Shown here: positions 1-11,442 of the stretch, one piece after another
How positions within the stretch are numbered: the first letter of the stretch is position 1
Layout of the letters: the number at the start of each line of letters is the position of its first letter
From: Sweltsa coloradensis
Taxonomy: Eukaryota; Arthropoda; Insecta; Plecoptera; Chloroperlidae
Reading direction: 5' to 3'
Assembly: GCA_024449915.1 (NCBI GenBank)
Contig: JAMZAV010002034.1
Span: forward strand, 62,001-126,000
DNA: 64,000 bases
Notes under the pieces: model-generated
What the model was told of the DNA's origin: nothing
Databases searched by the model: none
Seen by the model: the letters and a program-made list of their open reading frames with translations, nothing else
Program-made: the position numbers and the translations under genes

Positions 1-19
1 CAAACAAAAACAACTAATT

Positions 20-95
20 CCCAGTGTCGAGAATCGAACCCCATTCCTTCCGAATAAAAATCTCGCGTTCAAGAGCAGACCCATGGTAGCACAGA
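20..95 (-). repeat. tRNA-like SINE head, degenerate
   Basis: On the minus strand this reads as a tRNA-like block: an A-box-like stretch around GCTACCATGGGTCTG is followed about 45 nt later by a good B box, GGGTTCGATTC. The rest of the cloverleaf does not fold cleanly, so I read it as a decayed tRNA-derived SINE head and not a tRNA gene. Confidence 0.35.
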
Positions 96-646
96 TAATA
101 TATTACATTTACAATCTGTTATCTGTGGTAATAGCAATGCAAGAGGTAGTAAAACCTATTTCCTATGGACGCCAATTTAGATGGTAGTGTTTTCGAATCC
201 CGAAGCAGTAAGCACACAATTTTAACTGATTTTATAAAAATTGTTTCAAATTATAAGGAATATTACTATTTCAATTTTTAGGCTACGAACGTTTAGTTGT
301 TGACGGTAAATCATTTTTTATTTTTTTAAATGCGTTTCTCATTAGAAGTAGGCCTAGGTACCTATTTTTTATTGTCCGAATTCGAAATTTACTAGTTTGT
401 GATCTACGTAGTAAAATCAAGTTTCATTGTCTAGGCCTAGTTTTCCTGCCTCATCCCTCATATGACAGAACAGGTTGGCCAGAGCCCAGAGTAGGGTTAT
501 GGGATGGGACATAAAATGCCTAAACCGTATTTTCTTGTAACTCTGTGGGAGAGGGAGACTACGTCTATAAATAATCTTAGAAAATACAAATTTTGTTGGT
601 GTGCCTACCCTACCCTGCTGAAAAATCTTGCCCTGAACTTGGTTTG

Positions 647-752
647 AATCAAGATCTTGTCAAGATCTTGATTATCTTGAATAAAGACAAGATCTTTGAT
701 TATAAACAAGAACTTGTTTAAAAATAAGATCTTGACAAGATCTTGCAAGACT
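647..752. repeat. cluster of AAGATCTT palindromes
   Basis: About 100 bp are built mostly from the 10-mer CAAGATCTTG and near variants (CAAGAACTTG, AAGATCTTTG), which are self-complementary and occur singly and as fused pairs. The block could fold into several alternative hairpins. No protein or known repeat family is recognised. Confidence 0.6.
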
Positions 753-2373
753 GAACTTTAGGCCTACTGCCAGTGCCACCTGTTACTACATTTTGTGCTT
801 ACAGTGGCCTATGCGAGTATTTACACTCGTTCTTGTAGTAGACTGAAAGGTCTCATGCCTTGCACTAGGGCTTAGTGTGTGTGTTCTATTTAACAAGGCT
901 TAGAACGTAGGATGGGGGTAGGGAAAGGCTAGTCGCGACACTTCAGGGAACTCGTTAGAAAAATGCTCTGATCCGCATCTTCCCTTTTCTCTTGGAAAGG
1001 CATCTTTTCATATCATTCATTTTAGGACCGTTATTCGTTATTTCCTCCCTTACAAACTAACTAGCTACAGATAAACATATAATAATAAGTCAAACTTTAG
1101 TTTGAAAAAAAAACCTTTGAGGTAAGGTCGAAATATGTCGTACAAAATATTGTAAAATAACAGTGCAATGCCCAAAACTTATTTTAATAGTGAATGCCTG
1201 TTCTGTTCTACTATTAGAGTGTGTATCGGAATTGCACAAAGTATATAGGCCTAGGCCTACATACATAGACCAACCACAATTTTGGCAGACGACTATGATG
1301 TAAGATCTGATCTCACAAGATTTTTCAGCAGGGAAGTTAGCCATCCATGTAGTCTTAAATGACAATTTATAGCGTTGCTACAATTTACAAAGCATTGTTT
1401 TCAGATTATTGTAAGCTCATGGGCGGCATGTAATCTAATTGCATTATATGTGGGTGAAGGGTTGGAAGAATAAAACAATTAGGGATGTAAATTTATACTG
1501 TAAAAAATTGTGTCTGACAGAGCTCTCTAGGCCTAACTAATTTGTTAAATTAGGAGAGAAATCTTCAATGAAGAAAAAGCATTGTATTATCTTATTCTTA
1601 ACAGTTTTCTAGTGAATTACATTATTAATGATGTGGGGGAGGGCGAGCCTCGTAGGCCTATCTAATGTGAGACGTGATAGAATTAAGCTCGGGCTATGGA
1701 CACGCCTTGCACTCATAACATGCGTAGCCACGCATGCACACACTGGGCAGAGAGTGAGGCTGTGATTTAATTCAAGGCTATATCATCGTACGCACTCTGT
1801 CTAGCAAAAGCGTTGGTTAGTAGGAGGAAAAAGTAATACTTTCCTCCTTGTTGTGAATTTGAGCTGTCGCTTATGCCAATCACCTCAGTCAAATAGCAGA
1901 TAAGAAAATCTCGTATTTACCCAATGTATATGAGAGAGTTGAAAGTAATGTAACCATTAAACATCATTAGCACGTTTGCTGTTTATTAGCAATCTCTTTA
2001 CCGCTTGTACTGATACATTTTAGGTTAGCCCGTTTCTGTAGTAATTCGTAAAAATAGCTTTGTTTTAAATTAGAGAACCATTATTTCAATTCAATAAACC
2101 TCGTCAAATTGAAAGTATAATAATTGGGCATAGCTTCTGTATTGTTTCGTTTCTTGGCGGTATGGTAACTAAATGGTTTCTTCCTCAGCTTAGTTAGCTA
2201 AACTCAACTCGTCATCTTGATTAGCTTCGTAGACGATCAGCATAATATACAAGTCAGTACAACTACAAGTACAACCTTTGGCATAAGTAGGTCCACTTGC
2301 AAGTTCTAACAAACACATAATAATAAGCTACATGTGTGTCTCGCAGTACATTACCTAGAGTAGACGACAATTG
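753..2373. other. no gene seen
   Basis: AT-rich unassigned DNA. Several TAGGCCTA palindromes occur (near 760, 1246, 1516 and 1651). The reading frames here have no coding character. Nothing else is supported. Confidence 0.5.
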
Positions 2374-2428
2374 GTCTCTCTCTCTCTCTCGCTTTCTCTC
2401 TCTTCTCGTATCTCTCTCTCACACACAC
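2374..2428. repeat. (TC)n simple repeat, interrupted
   Basis: Imperfect CT/TC dinucleotide tract ending in a short CA run. Confidence 0.8.
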
Positions 2429-3630
2429 CTTAGCTTCTCAAGCCCATTCAAGGCAGAGGTCATCAAGCCGAATGCCACACACTAACAAAGAGGCACAATG
2501 CTAGCACGAGCGACTTTCAAATTCCCAAGTCACCACTTCGATCCCCACCGCCGTCAATATATTTTCCTCAGTCATAAAATAGAAGAGTCATAAAACGTAG
2601 GCTTACGTGTTGCATCATCCAACAGACTTAGGATTTCTTCTCACTCATGCCACATTCCTTGTGTCACTTTCGCGACTTGTTCCCGTTAGGTTAGGGATAG
2701 TCGCATAATCGCGAACGGGTCACACGCGCCTGTCCTTGTTTACCCGGCATTCATACATCCGTTCATACACGGTCAGATATTGTTCATACTTTTCACACCT
2801 CACTCATTCAGACGTAAGCCTTTATTCAAATCTACAACATGGTATAATTTTGTAATCTAAACCAAAGAACCGTCAACTTGTAAAAATATGATTGGACACG
2901 AAAGAAAGAACACAATTAAGTATCAAGATGAGAGCTAAAAGAAACTACTGATGGAAGAAACTAGACGGATTTAAAATACTTTTACTTGATGGAAGAAGTG
3001 TGTGAAATCCTCTTGGCGGTCAATTTTGATATTTTGAATTTATAATTTATATCTTTGGATTTGATATGTTTTATATTTGTATATGCTTTTAAATTTATTT
3101 TAGACTATACCTCAATGTAAAATGGCAGAAATGCTGTATTTGAGTGAACCAATAAATAAATATTGTCAACAACGTGTGACAAGTAAATCCAAATTCAAAA
3201 TTGCGAAACGGTCGATTTCTTTGTATGAAGGGAAGTATGTAGGTACCGGTACTAAGGGTAATAGTTTGTTTGGGGATGGGAGTACATTCAAGATGAAGGT
3301 AATGACATTTTGTTTACATTTTTATTAAAAATCGACTCAAGTTAAGTTTATTCAAAGAAATGAATTGCATTTTATATTATTTTATTGTTGGCTCTCTCAG
3401 CTGCAACTTTCAAGCCTACAAACTATTTTTTAGTGATAAGTCAGAACTCTGTCAGGACAACGTACCTCGTAGAAAAAAAAACCGTTAACAGCATGATCTG
3501 TGAATCTTATCAGTATCAGTATCTTATCAGTCAGTATCTCCTTCATGCATTGGAGGGAGGCTGGAGTAAGTCCGAATGATTAACTAGCACTACCTCCACA
3601 ATTATTAAAAATTAAAAATACAAATTGTCA
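2429..3630. other. no gene seen
   Basis: Unassigned DNA. Two short open frames (3122-3328 and 3385-3579, plus strand) have no recognisable domain or signal and look like chance. Confidence 0.45.
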
Positions 3631-3706
3631 TTAAGGCTATTGTACCACCTCTGGCCGATAATTTGAAAGTCGAAGAAACATGTCTGGAAAGTTTGCTGAA
3701 TGAAAG
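3631..3706 (+). pseudogene. inverted partial copy of the exon-like segment
   Basis: These 76 bases match the reverse complement of 3928-4003 with about three differences. The shared part encodes the KAIVPPLADNLK...SLLNE segment of the exon-like block. Two of the three differences change the residue (D to V, K to E). After a TAGGCC motif the similarity stops abruptly, and no splice site is conserved here. It is best read as a small inverted duplication, now non-functional. Confidence 0.5.
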
Positions 3707-3913
3707 TAGGCCTTTAAAATTCGTACACCAACTGTTATTTTCAGAAAACTATTTTAACTATAGTCAAGTTATAGCTAAATGTGTTTAGAAACTATGTCCA
3801 GAAAACCGATTCGCAAAATTTAATTTTGAACTAGTCTTGTATATTACACTTTTGTCCAAAAATCTAAATATAATTTCCAAAAGTGAGGTTATGTCCCGCC
3901 CCAAAAAATTCAC

Positions 3914-4066
3914 ATTTTTTCTGCCTTCTTTCATTCAGCAAACTTTTCAGACACGTTTCTTCGTCTTTCAAATTATCGGCCAGAGGTGGTACAATAGCCT
4001 TAAATAATTTTTGTCTAGATAATATCGATTTCATCGCATCTTGGTGTAGTTTTCTTGCTTGTACGT
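3914..4066 (-). CDS. possible internal exon, unknown protein
   Basis: A 153-base minus-strand block reads as 51 codons with protein-like composition, from DVQARKLHQDAMKS through KAIVPPLADNLKDEE to LLNERRQKK. It is charged and probably helical, possibly a coiled coil. It is preceded by AG (ACAAAG at 4067-4072) and followed by GT (AATGTGAA), so both exon borders are plausible and the length is a multiple of three. The open frame continues upstream to 4217, but that part looks like random low-complexity sequence. I do not recognise the family. The polypyrimidine tract before the acceptor is weak. It may be a true exon of a gene whose other exons lie outside or are unrecognised, a captured exon, or part of a repeat. 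The neighbouring inverted copy favours an old duplication. Confidence 0.35.
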
Positions 4067-4435
4067 CTTTGTAAATCAAACTGGTTACTGTGTGTGCCTG
4101 GCAAGATGCACGGGCACCTAATGGTGGGCATGGGCTGTGGCTAGATGTGGGAGGATCGTCTCGTAAACAAGTGCAGCCGAGCACATGGACTGGGAATGAG
4201 GTCAACGCATGTCCCACACGATCAGAGCAGAGGCTCTCCCTGCACTAACACATGCACACATGGCTCTCTTGGTGCACACGCTGGGACAGAAAGCAGGGGG
4301 GATCCGAGGGGACACCTTCAATCAAAATGGGCATCACTGTATCAAATAATTTTATTTATTATCAGATTATTGACTTACTGTTAAATTCTCATTCATTATT
4401 GTTATTGAGGTTAGTTAGCGGTTAGGTCGGTTATG

Positions 4436-4478
4436 CCAGAGTCGATAAAGAAGTTTCCCCGTTCTTTGTCGACTCTGG
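4436..4478. repeat. 17-bp hairpin with 9-nt loop
   Basis: The arms 4436-4452 and 4462-4478 (CCAGAGTCGATAAAGAA and its complement) pair over 17 positions with one G-T pair, around the loop GTTTCCCCG. The short direct repeat TCGGTTAT lies on each side. It may be a tiny palindromic insertion or an RNA hairpin; it does not match the histone mRNA stem-loop. Confidence 0.6.
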
Positions 4479-4649
4479 GTTCGGTTATCGGTAGGTTGAT
4501 TTGTGTAGCAGATCAAGCGAATTTATTGTCACGTGCATTTACTAGACAAATGATTGGTTGGAGTAGGCCTAAGCTATCCACACCCTGACTGTATAATACA
4601 CATTCTTAAAATTATATTTTATGTAAACCATACCCAGAAATTTAAAAAA

Positions 4650-4720
4650 TCCATCTCAGCGGGGTATCGAACCCCGGTCTCACAATTGCCGGTCGAGTGC
4701 TTTACCCCTAAATCTGGATT
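4650..4720 (-). repeat. tRNA-derived SINE, family 1
   Basis: Read on the minus strand, the block has an A-box-like region (AGGGGTAAAGCACTCGACC), a strong B box (GGGGTTCGATACCCC) and then CTGAGATGGATT followed by an A/T-rich stretch. A second member with the same 3' junction lies at 32290-32345. Two copies with a shared end support a dispersed SINE and not a tRNA gene. Confidence 0.6.
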
Positions 4721-6795
4721 ATTGGTGCATTTTAGATCTGAAAAGATATTACAAATTATAGTTTTGCCGTTTTGGTAGAAAAGAATATACAAATCCTTAT
4801 TTTCTTTTTCTATGCTTGCTTGCAAATTTCAAAGACATAAACTGAAGAGTGAAGACGTGGCATACATATTACAATAAATTGTTTTAATACAGAGTTAAGA
4901 CATCACATAGGCATTAATATAAATATTTACCAGAGCTGGGAGAGCTATGAAAAAATAGCATTATATTCTGTATATTTAGCATTAATTTTTCCAAATTTAG
5001 CATTTTGTAGCATTAATTTTCTTCTTTTCACCAAAACCCCAAATGTGCGGAGTTTCTTGTAATTTTAATGGGGAATGAATTCAAATTATGCTTTATAGGA
5101 ACATTTTAATCCAATGTAGTCACTTTAAACGTTATAATACAATGCTAAATCAATTTTCAGTTGGTATAGGTAAACCTTATTTTCAGTAAATTTAGCATTT
5201 TGTAGTGTTTTTAAGAATTTATACTCACTGATCATCACTAACCTTAAACGCTAAATTTTCATGCCTCTAGCTATAGCATATCATTCAACTATCGATATCA
5301 CACGAAAATTACGTTATGAATATCGATTTATTTATCTCAATTTTATTGCCCAAAAATTGTATCAAAGTAGACTGAGTACTATTTTTAATGTGTGCCTAAA
5401 AAGGGTTTAAAAGATATCGCCAAACAACAAACATGGACAACGATGTTTACGTTCTCACACTCGCGTTTAATGACCCGGCACCTCCACCATAACGCGAACT
5501 GAAATTTGAAACGAACAAATTTCCATTCCCAAAAATTCCCTATTTGGTTCGAAAACACTTTCAACAAGAAAGGTTTTACCTAAGTAAGTGAACCCTTCTC
5601 AGACACACGAAGTAGTAAAATTGCAGTATAAAATCTGCAGGAACGTGTAAGGTCAGCGAGTCGTTTATTTAGTTTTCAATGTTGACACACTCCATGCAGC
5701 TAGGATAGTTCACAATGCAGTGGCGTCTCATTTTCTTTGTCCGCTCTCAAACAATAGTTGATAATGACAATATCAGCTCCAACGAAGAATGAGTGTTTGT
5801 AGTGGGGTAGTACGAATGTGCGGTAAAAAGGAATATCGCCTTTGTGTATGAAAGAGAGAAGAAAAAAAATTTCCAACACAAGCAAAAATGATCTGTGCTA
5901 TCACAGAGTTCCTCCATCCACGCTGAGCTGATTTAGCGTGAACGGAGTTGACAAAGTTGTTATGTTGGGAAAACAATTTCGAGCCATCTGCATTCTTTCG
6001 TTGGAACCACATAACTCTATTGAAGATACGTATCCTATAGCCTATACATTGTGATCAAAAAAATAACCTCTATGCATTTGATTATTAGCCGGTCCTTCAC
6101 TTGTGACCAATATGTGTGTCGGTCTGTTTGAAAAGTTGGTATCACCCCCTTATCCTTCCCCCTTGAAGCACAATGAAGTATATTTGCATCCTTACATAGA
6201 GGCTATAGTTACTTTTTATTACGCTGACTCATAACCATAGTATAGTTTCGCCTCGCTTTGTCGCACGCTTCTACTCGTTTATCACGCCCCCCCACCCCCA
6301 TACGGTCACCCACTTCTTTGCTCAACCTCCCCTCGCACGATTTATTCCACCCCAATCACGTACAATACTCAAAACGAATTTCCTTTCTCCGAACCCCGCC
6401 CGCATCTCTGTAATTCATCTAAACATTTTTTTCGAAATTTAATTGAGCCTACAAAGATCAGATATGGTCTAATTGAATACGTAGCTTACCTCATTATTAC
6501 TACCAGTTTACACACACACGAATATTCACTACTCTGGCTAGTCTAGATAAAGCTATCACAGCACTAATTACATTGATAAGTTAGTACCTAATTAGGCCTT
6601 CTTAATTTAATTTAAATTAACTTCTTTAGATGCAAAAGTAATATATATTTTAATATAAATAGAGAGGAAAATACAAGATCTTATACATATTTTTAAAGCC
6701 TTCTGCACAAACGTTTCAGCTCTCCATTACAGTTTTATCTGCATTGGTGCATTTGCATAAACAAGCTCAATTTGTGCACTAATGAACTACGTTAG
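4721..6795. other. no gene seen; possible degraded hAT-like MITE and retroposon piece
   Basis: Mostly unassigned. At 4932-5276 the two ends are weak inverted repeats (the left starts CAGAGCTGGGAGAGC), resembling an old hAT-type MITE, but no target duplication is found. At about 5465-5505 a minus-strand fragment carries the motif GGTGGAGGTGCCGGGTC of the tailed retroposon family described at 31336-31760. Confidence 0.35.
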
Positions 6796-6870
6796 TGAGC
6801 CCTGTAGCTTTAAGGTAGCACGCGAATCTCTCGTTTGGAGGGTAAAGAGTTCGACTCCCGCCACCCACTA
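6796..6870 (+). repeat. tRNA-like SINE head
   Basis: An A-box-like region (TGTAGCTTTAAGGTAGCACG) and a B box (GAGTTCGACTCCCG) have near-normal tRNA spacing, but the acceptor stem is absent. Degenerate tRNA-derived SINE. Confidence 0.5.
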
Positions 6871-8077
6871 TAATGACATAACCTATAGAATAATTTAACA
6901 AATACGCTATAATTGCTAATTTATTATGATTGTCCATGGTGGCTGCTTGACCGTATAGCTGGTTATTCAGAAATCGATTGCATTTTGTTGTAATACGTTT
7001 TTAAACGATTGCGAATAACTTGTTACACATAATTTTTTGCGATAGGAAATAATTAGTATTCTTTGTTTACTATAAACAAATCAATGCCAAACAACTTTTT
7101 TTCGAAATATGTTTACTCTGAATCTGAAATTGTTTTCAATCTGTATCGTGAGAGATAAAAAAAGACACATCATTTTAGTTCAGTAGGCCTATGTAGTTAG
7201 ATATTATTCCACAATCCTTACTAAAGGTCTTTGACTCTTTGCTTTTTTGTCTTTTTCTCCCCCCAGTAAAAAGACCATTCCGTGATTCAATCTCTGACAA
7301 AAAGTTAAACCGATTTGATCAATCGATTAGAAATCGGCTCCTCTCCTAACACTTACAGGTGTTTGTTCTGTGCAGCCTCTAGCAGACAGGGCAGACGCGT
7401 GTCTGTCTACCGGCTTGGCGGGCAGGCAGCTGCAGATAGATCACCGACCCTAACCAACCAGCTGCCTCCCAGGAACTGATACCCAACCAGGAACTGATAT
7501 CACTATGATTGATTTCATTGCAAACATAGAGTTTTATCAAACGCAGATGAGCAATTTTATAGTAACTTCTTGGATTACTTGAAATATTAAAGATTAATTT
7601 TAATTTTATAGAAAGAGACTCAGCATTGTTTTATGAGTATGACAGATCATAGTTCAGGTCTTGGACGTCTATGTACAAATGACTTTTGTTTTGTTATCTT
7701 CTAGCATTTATTGACCTATTTATATTGTTGTTGTAGGCAAATTAATGAAAATATACTAATTAATTTCTAACAATAATTTATGAAAAACAAGTTTGTTTTT
7801 GATTCTCATAACTATTACGAAATTATAATTTGAAACAAAACGTATGTTTTGCTATTTTATTGCATCAGGGTAAAACAGACTCAGATAAAAAATATTGTTT
7901 TTACAAAATGTCGTGGTAATATGCACACAGATGCACATTTATGTCCCTATGGTCATTTGCTGTACATCTGTTGTTATAGTTTCTCTTGATAGTTATCTTT
8001 TTGCTATTCGTGCTCCAGCAGACGCAGTGTAGTGTGCTTACAATTGCAACGACGAGACTAAATATGGTCACTTCACT
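6871..8077. other. no gene seen
   Basis: Unassigned AT-rich DNA. Near 7370-7500 there is a short GC-richer patch in which the phrase AGGAACTGATA is duplicated. No coding or RNA feature is supported. Confidence 0.45.
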
Positions 8078-8131
<54 letters not shown>

Positions 8132-8132
8132 C
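8078..8132. repeat. (CT)n microsatellite
   Basis: About 55 bp of CT dinucleotides with one TTT interruption. It produces the RE/ER and SL/LS runs in overlapping frames, which are not genes. Confidence 0.95.
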
Positions 8133-8479
8133 TGCAAGTGCAACCGTGCCCTGTTCTCGTGCGGTCGTTGATGCGTCCAAATGAGTGGTCTGGAAAAAGG
8201 GGATGACCCTACCTACACTACTCTACTCTACCCCTTCCTACAAATGAACACGTTGATGAGCTAGTTTATTTTATCGACGTTGTTGTCTAGCTGGGGCTAG
8301 TTTCGTTGATGACTATAGTGCGGGGCTCCTTCACTACATCATTATGAGTCAATATGGAGTTTGAAAGTTAAGTCGTCAGCAAGCTAAACGTCAGCGCGGG
8401 CATCGCAACGGACGGGATCTCATCAGATATGATGGATGCTGAGGGTCCTGTCTGGATCAAAGTGTCGTGTGGAGACCAG

Positions 8480-8525
8480 AGAGTCTAATATAGAGGTTGT
8501 GGGTTCGATACCCAACTTTGCCAGT
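8480..8525 (+). repeat. SINE B-box region
   Basis: Contains GTGGGTTCGATACCCAAC, a strong tRNA-type B box with its T-stem. A second B box in the opposite orientation lies about 230 bp downstream (8740-8790), so this is a pair of facing SINE remnants. Confidence 0.45.
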
Positions 8526-8739
8526 CAATGCTGACGTAGATTTCACCGATGTTTTCATAAGACACATTGTGTCAGCATTTGAAGATACCTTGCCATTGCC
8601 AATAATAAACTTGCCACTCATTGTAGGACTCCCAAGTAAACGGTATAATATTTTAGATACTTGGGTACTTTGGAATAAAAACGCCTTATAATTGTGGTGA
8701 AGTATAACCCCAGAAACACATTTCACAAATCGTAACAAC

Positions 8740-8790
8740 AATGGAGACAAATATCGAACCCACAAACTCCTGAGAGTATGCTGCGAATTA
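8740..8790 (-). repeat. SINE B-box region, facing copy
   Basis: The minus strand shows TTTGTGGGTTCGATATTTG, resembling the block at 8480-8525 in reverse orientation. Confidence 0.4.
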
Positions 8791-9200
8791 TTACGTCTCT
8801 CACCTCTTTTGTTTTAAATTCCTCAATCACTAAGCTGCCTCTCTTTACCTTATTTGAAAAGTTCCACATCCTATAAGACCGTTATCTTACGTACTATATG
8901 CTCATAAGTGACATCATATAGTTGGCTCGGGGGGTAATGTTGTGTCGACGTATGTAGTCTATTTATATAATTCAATTATCGTCGCGAAACGAATGGCTTA
9001 TATATTCTAAATATATACGAAAACCAACAGACAAGAACTATGAACAGTTTTGAACCTCGATAAAAGAGCGGAGAACGGTCTCTGATTGTTCCACCGCGTT
9101 GAAGCTGGATTTTCATCTGTAACTATATTGTTTTTATGGAGTTTCGAATTTAATTCATGAGAATGCCAAAAAAAGCTCTACGCTCAGACGCATTTCAGAC

Positions 9201-9219
9201 GGGGGGGGGGGGGGGGGGG
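9201..9219. repeat. G run of 19
   Basis: Uninterrupted run of 19 G. Another run lies at 9849-9862. Run lengths of this kind are unreliable in assemblies. Confidence 0.9.
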
Positions 9220-9312
9220 TACGTCTGTGCTAACGATCACGAGTTTGATACGCCCCCATTCTAAGCTTAGCGGCTTCTTCTCTTCCGTCCGGATCAGTCA
9301 TTGTCTTCCTGG

Positions 9313-9347
9313 GCTAGAGACGATCTTTTGTCGAAACGTCGGCCAAC
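9313..9347 (+). other. degenerate hammerhead-like motif
   Basis: Shows CTAGAGA, a short ACGA...TGTC stem, then GAAACGTC. This is the same layout as the better motif at 44399-44437 but with a broken CUGANGA box. Probably a relic of the same kind of element. Confidence 0.25.
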
Positions 9348-9694
9348 CACAAACAAATCTCCCTTCTCTATATAATCATAATCTCGATTGACCTAGCTAC
9401 GATAGACCCAACATCATTCAATCTAATCATCTCTCGGCTTCTCGGTATATACCGACATCAAAAGGAAAGTTTTTTTATTTTATTTTAAATTATTAATAAC
9501 CTGAAATTGGTTCCAAGGATTTACTTTTTGACTAGCATTCCCAGAATCTGACAAATCATCTCGGAATGAAGTTCTGTGGATTTACAAAACGAATATTCGT
9601 CAAGAGTCTATTTCACTAGTTGGACAAAGCGTTTTGTACACCTGTGGCAATTCTATATGCCCATTTCATTCATAGGCTACCTGGTGGAGGATCA

Positions 9695-9778
9695 CGTTCT
9701 CAGGGGACAGAAGTAGAAAGAATTAACATTACGAGGATTCTGATTTGGGAGGTCGCGGGTTCGTTTCCCGCCATTGTT
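9695..9778 (+). repeat. tRNA-like SINE head
   Basis: Ends in GGTCGCGGGTTCGTTTCCCGCCAT, a strong B box with its paired T-stem. The upstream A box is weak. It lies just before a G run at 9849-9862. Confidence 0.45.
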
Positions 9779-9862
9779 TGTTTTCATCATAAGGGTTGTC
9801 CGAAAAGTTTTCCTTCGTTTTAAGTTTAAAGTAGCCAAAAATGGGGGTGGGGGGGGGGGGGG

Positions 9863-11442
9863 AGAGAATGAATTTCGAAAGGAATATCTGAGCGTTGTTA
9901 TTGTTTGCTCTCGACGACGGGAGGGCGGCAAAAAAAGAAGTAATGCCCGAGAGGGGAGTTGAACCACAACTTTCCCAGTTCATTTCTCTTGACTTCTGTG
10001 TTCAATGTTGTTGTAAATATTATTGTCCATATCAAATATTGATCTTTTTAAGGTCATCGATATCAATTTTCCATATTCAATGCTCGTGCACTTTTGTGCG
10101 TCCCACATGCCAATTGGGGTTCAGAATTAAGATAAACTGAAAACATTATGTGGAAAGTAAATGCGATTGGCACGTGTTAGGCCTCTATACATAACTTGTA
10201 ATATTCATATTCATGCATATATTAAATATTTGTTAAGGAATTGAATTTTAGTGTCATTAGTCACAAAGTTAGCAGTCTAAAAATGTTTATTTTATGAATG
10301 CAAATATAAATGAAAATCAAAAGTTATAAAAATACGCTTTGGGCTTGCATAACAAGTACGTACACCGTGCGTTAACGACTAACATCAGCTGATGGCAATG
10401 TCATATATAATTTATGGTGGTCACACTCACAATTATGTAAATGATGCCTTGTGGTAAATTGCGTTGCAGAAAAAAACTTAGTTTTTATTGTACGAAAATA
10501 ATTACACAAAACATTATGCGAAAAAGTCAAGGAAAAGAATTTTTAAAAAAAGGGGACAAGGAAATATATTTTTCATCTAGCGATCAGGAAGTGTAGTGAT
10601 GAATTGATTATTGTAAAACATATAGTGAAATAAGTAGCTCCTTCGTCCTTAGTGGCATTGATATGGTGTTCCTTGTGTTTTTTTCCCTCTCTCGTTTAAA
10701 CAAGGGAGTGTGTGGGCTATAAAAACGTTTCAATAAGCCGTAAAAAAGTCATTCACACTCGCACAGTGGCACCTTTTAACTTGTGTGTGTTCGTTTATGT
10801 AACTCTCGGAGCGGAGGCATAAAAAGCTGAACTGACGTGTGTTATTTGGTTGGCTCTCCCGGGGGCGACTGCCTAACTCGAACCAGGAGCAGCTGAACTT
10901 TTCTTACGTGTTCCTCAACAGCAGCTGACTGGGGAAGACAGCTCATTTCACTCACACACAGTAGCTGGTTGTACGTACGTGTCGAGCTAATTGCTAAGCT
11001 TATATCATATCGATTACTGGTTGACAGACAATAGCACCAACACCTATCGGTCAATTATCTTCTAAAGTTACATTTTGTGTTATTTTATTTTACATTGCAT
11101 TACACTTTTAATCAATTAAGAATTTGTTGGGTAAAACCGGGAGTTGGGGGGGGGGGGCGGCGAGCTAGCCCCCCTAAAATTAGAACACCCACGCACTCGA
11201 CACCCCCTCCAATAGTGAAGGCTGGAACAAGATTGGAGCAATACGTTAAGCTTCGCTCCCTATTTTCTCGTTTTGAAATAATTTGTTTTTGTTTTTCTCC
11301 TTCCTCTACATGCGTGTGCGTGTACACTTTCAAGATGCCTCCAGTCAGCAATTGGGACATTTTGGGTTATTCTTGAACGCTTTTGGAATTTGGACCACTA
11401 ATTTCCGTTTCCACCCTAAACATTTTGGATTCAAGTAGGTTA
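9863..11442. other. no gene seen
   Basis: Unassigned DNA with one further G run (11146-11157) inside a purine/pyrimidine-skewed patch. The open frames here depend on low-complexity G/C runs. Confidence 0.45.
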
